From positions 1-64,000 of the forward strand of contig JANWJS010000032.1 of NCBI GenBank assembly GCA_025451845.1: a stretch of DNA of 64,000 nt. Reading direction: 5' to 3'. A program made the position numbers and the translations under genes. Source of the DNA: Steroidobacteraceae bacterium (GTDB lineage Bacteria > Pseudomonadota > Gammaproteobacteria > Steroidobacterales > Steroidobacteraceae). Below the pieces are notes generated by a model, which worked only from the letters and a program-made list of their open reading frames with translations, had not been told where the DNA came from and did not search any database. Positions 16,815 to 23,295 of the stretch are shown piece after piece. The number at the start of each line of letters is the position of its first letter. Position 1 is the stretch's first letter.

Positions 16815-17789
16815 TCAGATGTTCTTCACCGACTCACGCTCCACGAGCGTGACGTCGAAGACGGTTGCCCTGCTGGGGATCGCGGCGCCGGCCATGCGCT
16901 CCTGTAACAGTTCCACAGCCCGGGTGCCAATGGCCGCGAGCGGTTGCGCTATCGTCGTCAGGCGCGGGCTGACGATCCTGGCCCAACTGATATCGTCGAA
17001 TCCGGTGACCGACACGTCGTCGGGAACCTGGACGTGGTGCTCTGCGAGAAAGTGGATGGCATTGATGGCGATCAGATCATTGCCCGCGACGATGAGCGTG
17101 GCCCGCTGCCGGCGCAGCAGGGTATCCCTGGCCTCGCGGGTGAGGACGCCGTCGAACCCAACGCGCACCTCCCATGCGACATCCAGGCGCTTGGGAAACG
17201 CGCGCACGAAGCCGTTGCGCCGCTGCCGCGCGCTTTCCAGATCGCTCGGCCCGGACAGCAGCCCGATGCGCGTGTGCCCTTGCTGCAGGGCGTACTGGGC
17301 GAGCAACTGTCCCCCCATCAGGTAATTGGAGTGCACGGCCGCGAATCCCGGCCGGGGACGATCGATCAGCACGACGGGCCGATCGAGCGTCCGCAGCGGG
17401 GCGGGCACGTGCTGGCCGACGGGGCACCAGATGACGCCGTCGACTCCGTGCTGCGCAAGCAGGATCAAGCCGTCGCTCTCGCCCACGGCGCCGCCCTGAC
17501 TGTCGATGAGGCATACGAGCAGGCCGAGATTGCGGGCGGTGTTCTCCACGGCCTGAGCGAGTTGCGGGAAGAACGGGTTGGTGAGGTCCGGCAGGACCAG
17601 GCCGATCGCACGCGTGCGGCCCTTGCGCATCGCCTGCGCAGCCCGGTGCGGGCGGTAGCCGAGCTGCTTGGCTGCGCGCAGGACTTTTTGCCGCACCGCC
17701 GCGCCGACGTTCGGCTTGCCGTTCAGAACGTTCGAGACGGTAGCGACCGACACGCCGACTTTGGCGGCGAGGTCTTTTATGGTTGCCAT
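16815..17789 (-). CDS. LacI-family transcriptional regulator of the nucleoside/ribose genes
   Basis: 324 residues from the ATG at 17789 (MATIKDLAAKVGVSVATVSN), the usual LacI start with the helix-turn-helix and hinge helix (QLGYRPHRAAQAMRKGRTRA) at the N-terminus. The frame is open 13 codons further, but that part is Arg-rich filler. The periplasmic-binding-protein-like core (IGLVLPDLTNPFFPQLAQAV, VTGFDDISWARIVSPRLTTI) binds a small effector, plausibly ribose, a nucleoside or a phosphosugar. It heads the run lacI-rbsK-permease-nucleoside hydrolase. A GTTAAACGTTTT box lies at its promoter and at that of the TonB receptor operon, arguing for autoregulation plus control of uptake. Confidence 0.92.
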   Translation of the reverse strand: MATIKDLAAKVGVSVATVSNVLNGKPNVGAAVRQKVLRAAKQLGYRPHRAAQAMRKGRTRAIGLVLPDLTNPFFPQLAQAVENTARNLGLLVCLIDSQGGAVGESDGLILLAQHGVDGVIWCPVGQHVPAPLRTLDRPVVLIDRPRPGFAAVHSNYLMGGQLLAQYALQQGHTRIGLLSGPSDLESARQRRNGFVRAFPKRLDVAWEVRVGFDGVLTREARDTLLRRQRATLIVAGNDLIAINAIHFLAEHHVQVPDDVSVTGFDDISWARIVSPRLTTIAQPLAAIGTRAVELLQERMAGAAIPSRATVFDVTLVERESVKNI

Positions 17790-17841
17790 CGTACGTCCGC
17801 GGCCGGCTCGTCGGCGCCCCCTTCTCACCCTGGTGATTGGG

Positions 17842-17847
17842 AGTATA
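17842..17847 (-). promoter_or_regulatory. Candidate -10 element of the lacI promoter
   Basis: TATACT (read on the minus strand) matches TATAAT at five of six positions and lies about 53 bases upstream of the lacI ATG. The LacI-type box at 17856-17867 is directly upstream, where the -35 region would be; the -35 itself is weak. Confidence 0.45.
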
Positions 17848-17855
17848 CATTGAAA

Positions 17856-17867
17856 AAAACGTTTAAC
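17856..17867. promoter_or_regulatory. LacI-type operator at the lacI promoter
   Basis: AAAACGTTTAAC contains the AAACGTTT core expected for a LacI/PurR-class dyad with central CG. Its reverse complement GTTAAACGTTTT recurs exactly at 23110-23121 in the TonB receptor promoter. Confidence 0.6.
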
Positions 17868-17881
17868 TAGCCTCTCGCGGC

Positions 17882-17910
17882 GGCCTCCGCGCCGGGCCGG
17901 GCAAGAGGCC
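17882..17910. terminator. GC-rich hairpin after deoB
   Basis: GGCCTC and GAGGCC arms enclose a further GC-rich loop, 19 bases beyond the deoB stop (minus strand) and before the lacI promoter region. No T-run is present, so termination is only a positional guess. Confidence 0.35.
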
Positions 17911-17928
17911 CCGGATCCAGCGCTTTAA

Positions 17929-19143
17929 CTACAGGAACGAAATCCCCGCATCGAGGGCGGGCAGACTCAAATGACTCGCCAGGGTCTGCCCGATGTCGGC
18001 AAAGCTGGCGCGGGCACCTATCGATCCCGGCGTGACCGCGCCGCCGAAGGCGAGGATCGGGACGTATTCGCGCGTGTGATCGCTGCCGGGAAAGGTAGGG
18101 TCGCAGCCGTGATCGGCCGTGATGATCCCGATATCGCCAGGTTGCATGGCGGCGCGCAGCAGTGGCACGTAGCTATCGAATTCCTCCAGCGCGCCCGCAT
18201 AGCCGCTCACGTCCCGGCGGTGCCCGAAATTGGTGTCGAAGTCGACGCAATTCGCGAAAAGGAGGCTCCGGTCGCTCGCCGTGCACATCGCCTGCAGCAG
18301 CTGCTCCATCACCGCGCGGTTGCCGTGGGCCTTCATGGTCCGCGTCACGCCGCGATGGGCGAAGATGTCCGCGACCTTGCCGATGCAAATGACTTCGCCA
18401 CCGGCTGCCTGCAACACATCGAGGAGCGTCGGGCCATGCGGAGGGGTGGCGAGATCGCGCCGATTGCCGGTGCGGACGAAGCCATCGGCCGCATTGCCTA
18501 CGAAAGGCCGCGCAATGACGCGCGCGATGCGGTAGGCATCGACCAGGTGACGGGCAATCCGGCAGAGCGCATAGAGCCTCTCCAGCCCGAAGCGCTCCTC
18601 ATGCGCGGCGATCTGCAGGACCGAGTCACCCGAGGTGTAGACGATTGGCTGCAGCGTGCGCAGATGCTCGGCGCCGAGTTCCACGATGATCTGCGTGCCG
18701 GACGCGTGGCGGTTGCCGAGGATGCCGGCGAGTGCCCCCCGCTCGATCAGAGCATGCGTGAGCTCCTCGGGAAAACACGGCTGCGTGTGCGGGAAGTAAC
18801 CCCAGTCGAACTCGACCGGCAGCCCCATCATCTCCCAATGCCCGCTGGGGGTGTCTTTGCCGCGGCTGCGCTCGGCGGCATGGCCGAACCGGCCCGTCAG
18901 GCAGGCCGGTCTCGCAGCGGGCAAGGCCGCGCGACGGGCCGCCTGCGCGGCTTCGATCAGGCCCAGCGCCGCGAGGTGCGGAATGAGAAGCGGCCCCGCG
19001 CGGCGCTCGCTGTCCGCGCGCCGCGCCGCGCAGGCCTCGACGATGTGACCCAAGGTATCGGCGCCGTGATCGCCGTAGCGATCCGCATCCGCGGCCGCCC
19101 CGATACCTAGTGAATCCAGCACGACGACGATAGCGCGTCTCAT
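17929..19143 (-). CDS. deoB: Phosphopentomutase
   Basis: 404 residues from the ATG at 19143 (MRRAIVVVLDSLGIGAAADA); an in-frame GTG at 19161 is an alternative. The enzyme interconverts (deoxy)ribose-1-phosphate and the 5-phosphate, linking phosphorolysis to DeoC and central metabolism. It belongs to the alkaline phosphatase superfamily. The two-metal site is visible in VVLDSLGIGA, the phosphorylated Thr in KDTPSGHWEMMG, FANCVDFDTNFGHR, and ITADHGCDPTFPGSDHTRE. Length is normal. It is divergent from deoC with a RutR-like box in the 252-base gap, so both may share regulation. Confidence 0.95.
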   Translation of the reverse strand: MRRAIVVVLDSLGIGAAADADRYGDHGADTLGHIVEACAARRADSERRAGPLLIPHLAALGLIEAAQAARRAALPAARPACLTGRFGHAAERSRGKDTPSGHWEMMGLPVEFDWGYFPHTQPCFPEELTHALIERGALAGILGNRHASGTQIIVELGAEHLRTLQPIVYTSGDSVLQIAAHEERFGLERLYALCRIARHLVDAYRIARVIARPFVGNAADGFVRTGNRRDLATPPHGPTLLDVLQAAGGEVICIGKVADIFAHRGVTRTMKAHGNRAVMEQLLQAMCTASDRSLLFANCVDFDTNFGHRRDVSGYAGALEEFDSYVPLLRAAMQPGDIGIITADHGCDPTFPGSDHTREYVPILAFGGAVTPGSIGARASFADIGQTLASHLSLPALDAGISFL

Positions 19144-19340
19144 CTGACTCGACCCATCCACTCGCGAGGAGGCAACCCCATACTAGCCGTTGCGCAATGG
19201 AAGTTCACCGGCAGAAGCGATGCGGGTTGTTACGCCACAGCTGCCGTAGCCAGCGCGCAACTTTCGCGTGACATCCTGGGGCGCTGGGCCACGCAGACGG
19301 CAGGTTTGATTGACTTGATTGGCGGGCTTCGGTACGGTAT

Positions 19341-19356
19341 TTGACCAATTGGTCCA
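19341..19356. promoter_or_regulatory. RutR-like box in the deoB-deoC intergenic region
   Basis: TTGACCAATTGGTCCA matches the RutR consensus TTGACCA-N2-TGGTCAA except at one position. The core GACCAATTGGTC is a perfect 12-base palindrome. TTGACC also works as a -35 element: 17 bases further is TCTCAT (four of six with TATAAT), about 20 bases before the deoC start. A repressor here would block the deoC promoter. Confidence 0.6.
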
Positions 19357-19395
19357 ATCAGAGTCTCATGGAAGAATCCGCCGCAGCGGGGCCGG

Positions 19396-20433
19396 ATGAA
19401 TTCGATGGCTGGTTCAGACCCGACGATCGCATTTCCACGCCTGGTATCCGAGCGGATACAGGCCGCTCCCGAGACCGCGCCGCTCCCGGCCGGCAATGTC
19501 GGCATCGAGTTCGACGCCGGCTGGGTGAGCCGGGTGCGAGTGAATCTGTCGGCGGCCGAGCGCCGGGTGGAATCGCTGCCCAAGCGCCGGACCGTGAAGA
19601 AGGCCTGGCAGGCAGCCTGGCTGCTGAAGGCCGTGACCCTCATGGACCTCACGACACTGTCGGCCGACGACACCGCGGGCCGTGTGGCCCGGCTGTGCGC
19701 CAAGGCACGCGCTCCGGTGCGCGCGGACCTGTTGGAAGCGCTGGGCTGGGACGGGCGGCCGCTCACGGCCGCGGCCGTCTGCGTTTACCACGAAATGGTT
19801 TCAGCAGCGCGCGCAGCGCTCGCCGGCACCGGAATCGCCATTGCCGCGGTCTCGGCGGGGTTTCCGGCGGGTCTTTCCCCGTTGGAGCTGCGCCTGGAGG
19901 AGATCCGCCGTTCTATCCAGGCGGGCGCGACGGAGATTGACGTGGTGATCAGCCGCCGCCACGTCCTGACATCCGATTGGCGGGCGCTCTACGCCGAAGT
20001 CCGTGCCTTTCGCGAAGCGTGCGGACCCGTCCACATGAAGACGATTCTGGGCACGGGCCAGCTCGGATCGATCGGGAAAGTTGCGAAAGCCGCGCTCGTC
20101 GCCATGATGGCCGGATCCGACTTCATCAAGACCTCCACGGGGATGGAGCCGGTCAACGCGACACTGCCGGTGAGCCTGGTGATGATGCGGATGATCCGGG
20201 ATTTCGCCGAGCGGACCGGACAGCGGCCCGGGTTCAAGCCGGCAGGCGGGATTTCCAGCGCGAAGACGGCTCTGACGTACCTCATGCTGGTGAAGGAGGA
20301 GTTGGGGGATGAGTGGCTCGCGCCCGGAAGATTCCGCTTCGGCGCCTCGCGGCTGCTGGGCGACATCGAGCGCCAGCTCGAGCACCAGGTCACCGGCCGG
20401 TATTCGGCCGCCCACCGTCATCCCATGAGCTAG
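19396..20433 (+). CDS. deoC: Deoxyribose-phosphate aldolase
   Basis: 345 residues; cleaves 2-deoxyribose-5-phosphate to glyceraldehyde-3-phosphate and acetaldehyde. The Schiff-base lysine is in GSDFIKTSTGMEP, and the second active-site lysine region is RPGFKPAGGISS. VHMKTILGTGQLGS and ATEIDVVISRRHVL are also typical. It is the long type (E. coli DeoC is about 259 residues), with about 60 extra N-terminal residues carrying WVSRVRVNLSAAERRVESLP, as seen in the long DeoC group. The acetaldehyde product has an obvious sink in the aldehyde dehydrogenase 25 bases downstream. A RutR-like box overlaps the candidate promoter. Confidence 0.93.
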   Translation: MNSMAGSDPTIAFPRLVSERIQAAPETAPLPAGNVGIEFDAGWVSRVRVNLSAAERRVESLPKRRTVKKAWQAAWLLKAVTLMDLTTLSADDTAGRVARLCAKARAPVRADLLEALGWDGRPLTAAAVCVYHEMVSAARAALAGTGIAIAAVSAGFPAGLSPLELRLEEIRRSIQAGATEIDVVISRRHVLTSDWRALYAEVRAFREACGPVHMKTILGTGQLGSIGKVAKAALVAMMAGSDFIKTSTGMEPVNATLPVSLVMMRMIRDFAERTGQRPGFKPAGGISSAKTALTYLMLVKEELGDEWLAPGRFRFGASRLLGDIERQLEHQVTGRYSAAHRHPMS

Positions 20434-20458
20434 CAGCGCAGAGCGGAGCGCCTATCCG

Positions 20459-22936
20459 ATGAGCAGCGTCCCGGAAATCTTCGACACCCTGAGCTACGGT
20501 CCGGCTCCGGAGGATGCGAGCGCCGTGCGGGCGTGGCTGGCGGCGCACGCGGGCGGATTTCGCCTTTTCATCGGCGGACAGTGGCGGTCTTCGCTCGGCG
20601 ACGCTCCGCGGATCGCGTGCGTCAACCCTGCGAACGGCGAGGCGCTCTCGAGCCTCACGCAGAGCTGCGCCCAGGACCTCGACGAGGCCGTGGCCTGCGC
20701 CCAGGCGGCCTTCGCTTCGTGGTCGAAGTCAGGCTACGAGCGCGCACGGGTGCTGTACGCTCTCGGACGCTTCATTCAGAAGCACAGTCGCTTCTTCGCT
20801 GTGTTGGAGTCGCTGGACAACGGCAAGCCGATCCGCGAGACGCGCGATCTCGACATCCCCCTGGCCGCGCGCCACTTCACCTATCACGCCGGATGGGCGC
20901 AGCTCATCGGGCGGGAGGTCCCCGACCACGAGCCGCTCGGAGTGGTCGGACAGATCATTCCGTGGAATTTTCCGCTCTTGATGCTGGCGTGGAAGATCGC
21001 CCCGGCATTGGCCGCGGGCAACTGCGTCGTGCTCAAACCCGCCGAAGACACCAGCCTGACTGCGCTGTTCTTCGCCAGCCTGTGCGCCGACGCGGGAGTC
21101 CCGCCGGGCGTCGTGAACATCCTGACGGGAGACGGCAGGGTGGGCGAGCTGATTGTGCAGCACCCGGGGATCGCAAAGATCGCGTTTACCGGCTCGACCG
21201 AGGTCGGCAGGCTCATCCGGCGCAGCACGGCGGGCACCGGCAAGTCGCTCACACTCGAGTTGGGCGGCAAATCACCGTTTGTCGTTCTGGAAGACGCGGA
21301 CCTCGACGCCGCGGTCGAGGGCCTGATCGATGCGATCTGGTTCAACCAGGGGCAGGTATGCTGTGCCGGATCGCGCCTGATCGTCGAGGAAAGTGCGCTC
21401 GCCGCCTTGGTCGGCAAGATCAAGGCGCGGCTCACACACATGCGCATCGGCGATCCCCTGGACAAGGCCATCGATATGGGCGCGCTCATCTCGCCCGCTC
21501 ACCGCCAGCGGGTGGAGCGCCTCGTCGAGCAGGCGCAGGAGCAGGGCGCGACGCTCTGGCAGCCGGAAATTTCCTTACCCAAACGGGGCGCGTTCTATCC
21601 GCCGACCCTGCTGACCGACGTCTCACCGGCCAACATCGTGTGGCGCGAGGAAGTCTTCGGGCCGGTCCTCGCGGCGACGAGCTTTCGCACGCTGCAGGAA
21701 GCGGTCGAGCTGGCGAACAATACCCGTTACGGGCTCGCCGCCACGCTGTACACCGAGAACATCAACCGGGCGCTGGAGGTCGCCGTGATGCTCAAAGCCG
21801 GCGTGGTGTGGATCAACACCACCAACCAATTGGATGCGGCCTGCGGGTTCGGCGGCATCCGCGAGAGCGGCTTCGGGCGCGAAGGCGGGCTCGAGGGCAT
21901 GTTGGATTACCTGCAGGAGCGCGACGCCTGGATCGGTAACGCCGCGAAGGGCTCGACCGCGGATACATCGGCACCCCATTCGCAGAAGCTCCGATCCCCA
22001 CTTGCTCGCTCGGGTGGCCTGCTCGCCGCGACACTTGCGGCCGACCCGCTCTCCGTACCGGCGCCGGGCGAACAGGGGCGCGGCCGCATCGACAGGACCT
22101 TCAAGAACTATATCGGCGGCAAGCAGACCCGTCCCGACGGCGGCCTCTCGCGCCCGGTCCAGGATGCTCGCGGGCGCCTGGCGGGCTGGGTGCCCAACGG
22201 GAACCGCAAGGATATCCGTGATGCCGTCGAGGCGGCGTTTCGTGCCGAGAAGTGGCCGGCAGCGACCGCCCACCTGCGCAGCCAGATCCTCTTCTACATC
22301 GCGGAAAATCTCGCTCTGCGGCGCGAGGAGCTCAACGCCGGCCTGCGGCGGCTGACTGGTCGGACGAGCGCGCAGACCCGCGCGGAAGTCGACACGGCGA
22401 TCGCCCGCCTCTTTGCCTACGGTGGGTGGGCCGACAAGTACGATGGCTTGGTCCACACTCCGCCGGTGAGGAACATCGCCCTCGCCGTGCCGGAGCCGAT
22501 CGGGGTGATCGGCATCGTCTGTCCGGACGAGGCGCCGCTCCTCGCATTCATTTCCCTGCTCGCCCCGGCAATGGCGATCGGCAATCGCTGCGTGATCATA
22601 CCGTCCGAGCGCATGCCGCTGCCCGCGATGGATCTATACCAGGTGCTGGAGACCTCGGACGTGCCCGCGGGCGTCATCAATATTGTAACCGGCGATCGGG
22701 ACGAGCTGACGGAGACCCTTGCGCAGCACGACCAGGTAGACTGCCTCTGGTACTTCGGAACGAGCGACGGCAGCGCGCGAGTGGAGGCTTGGGCCGCTGC
22801 GACCGTGAAGCGGACATGGGTGAATCACGGCCGCCGCCGCGATTGGATGTCGGAGCGTCATGGCGAGGGCCGCACATTCCTGCGGCAGGCCACTCAGATC
22901 AAGAACATCTGGCTGCCTTACGGTGACGGCGCGTGA
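20459..22936 (+). CDS. Tandem aldehyde dehydrogenase fusion (active plus degenerate domain)
   Basis: 825 residues with two ALDH domains. Domain 1 (about 35-490) is complete: GVVGQIIPWNFPLLMLAWKI for NAD binding, LELGGKSPFVVLEDADLD with the general-base Glu, and FNQGQVCCAGSR with the catalytic Cys near residue 300. A Ser/Pro/Gly-rich linker follows. Domain 2 (about 540-825) keeps the N-terminal and cofactor-type stretches (FKNYIGGKQTRPDGG, PEPIGVIGIVCPDEAPLLAF) but ends without the ELGGK and catalytic-Cys segments, so it should be inactive and structural. Placed 25 bases after deoC, it most likely oxidises the acetaldehyde released by DeoC to acetate. Substrate is inferred from context. Confidence 0.88.
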   Translation: MSSVPEIFDTLSYGPAPEDASAVRAWLAAHAGGFRLFIGGQWRSSLGDAPRIACVNPANGEALSSLTQSCAQDLDEAVACAQAAFASWSKSGYERARVLYALGRFIQKHSRFFAVLESLDNGKPIRETRDLDIPLAARHFTYHAGWAQLIGREVPDHEPLGVVGQIIPWNFPLLMLAWKIAPALAAGNCVVLKPAEDTSLTALFFASLCADAGVPPGVVNILTGDGRVGELIVQHPGIAKIAFTGSTEVGRLIRRSTAGTGKSLTLELGGKSPFVVLEDADLDAAVEGLIDAIWFNQGQVCCAGSRLIVEESALAALVGKIKARLTHMRIGDPLDKAIDMGALISPAHRQRVERLVEQAQEQGATLWQPEISLPKRGAFYPPTLLTDVSPANIVWREEVFGPVLAATSFRTLQEAVELANNTRYGLAATLYTENINRALEVAVMLKAGVVWINTTNQLDAACGFGGIRESGFGREGGLEGMLDYLQERDAWIGNAAKGSTADTSAPHSQKLRSPLARSGGLLAATLAADPLSVPAPGEQGRGRIDRTFKNYIGGKQTRPDGGLSRPVQDARGRLAGWVPNGNRKDIRDAVEAAFRAEKWPAATAHLRSQILFYIAENLALRREELNAGLRRLTGRTSAQTRAEVDTAIARLFAYGGWADKYDGLVHTPPVRNIALAVPEPIGVIGIVCPDEAPLLAFISLLAPAMAIGNRCVIIPSERMPLPAMDLYQVLETSDVPAGVINIVTGDRDELTETLAQHDQVDCLWYFGTSDGSARVEAWAAATVKRTWVNHGRRRDWMSERHGEGRTFLRQATQIKNIWLPYGDGA

Positions 22937-23068
22937 GCCACCTGCGCAGCCCGGAGGGGAACACGAATGGGGGGGCGGGGAGGTGCGGCGGGGCGCACGC
23001 CCAATTTCGGCGCCGGGTGTTGTTGGCGCACAACGCATGGTTGTTTCGCCGGTGACTGGTTGCGGCGA

Positions 23069-23097
23069 TTGACAGGACGAAATCGTGGGTCTATCGT
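23069..23097 (+). promoter_or_regulatory. Consensus promoter of the TonB receptor operon
   Basis: TTGACA (six of six) at 23069-23074, a 17-base spacer, and TATCGT (four of six) at 23092-23097. Transcription would start near 23104, giving a leader of about 190 bases before the ATG at 23296. LacI-type half-sites overlap the -10. Confidence 0.65.
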
Positions 23098-23125
23098 TTA
23101 ACAAAGCGGGTTAAACGTTTTAAAC
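23095..23125. promoter_or_regulatory. LacI-type operator cluster at the TonB receptor promoter
   Basis: CGTTTAAC (23095-23102) and GTTAAACG (23110-23117) are a perfect inverted repeat with a 7-base spacer. The second arm extends to GTTAAACGTTTTAAAC, which contains the 12-base box found at the lacI promoter. The cluster covers the -10 and start point, a repressing position. Confidence 0.65.
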
Positions 23126-23171
23126 ATTTAGAAGAGCGGAGTGCCGCCGCGTAACGGGTACGCAATCTTCC

Positions 23172-23260
23172 GCCACTAGAATTTGGCGCTCCGGCAACAG
23201 CAGTGAAATGCGGCGATCGGCCAGCACGGCCGGCCGATCGCCCCCTGTCCTTCTAGTGGC
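23172..23260 (+). promoter_or_regulatory. Nested perfect hairpins in the TonB receptor leader RNA
   Basis: An outer stem pairs GCCACTAGAA (23172-23181) with TTCTAGTGGC (23251-23260), 10 of 10. Inside it GGCGATCGGCC (23212-23222) pairs with GGCCGATCGCC (23232-23242), 11 of 11, with a 9-base loop. A 30-base unpaired arm lies between the left strands. The fold ends 35 bases before the ATG and leaves the GGGGAGAG ribosome site free. It could be a cis-regulatory RNA, an mRNA stabiliser or an attenuator; no known riboswitch consensus was recognised. Confidence 0.55.
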
Positions 23261-23295
23261 CCGGCCGTGTTGTGACCACATGGGGAGAGTCGGTA

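Noticed and set aside
20533..21939. 468-codon open frame overlapping the aldehyde dehydrogenase gene in another frame
   Set aside because: Arg/Gly-rich shadow frame; the ALDH frame contains the catalytic motifs.
23172..23260. Cobalamin riboswitch before the TonB receptor
   Set aside because: Only GCCACT is shared; the other conserved B12-box elements are absent and the operon has no cobalamin link.
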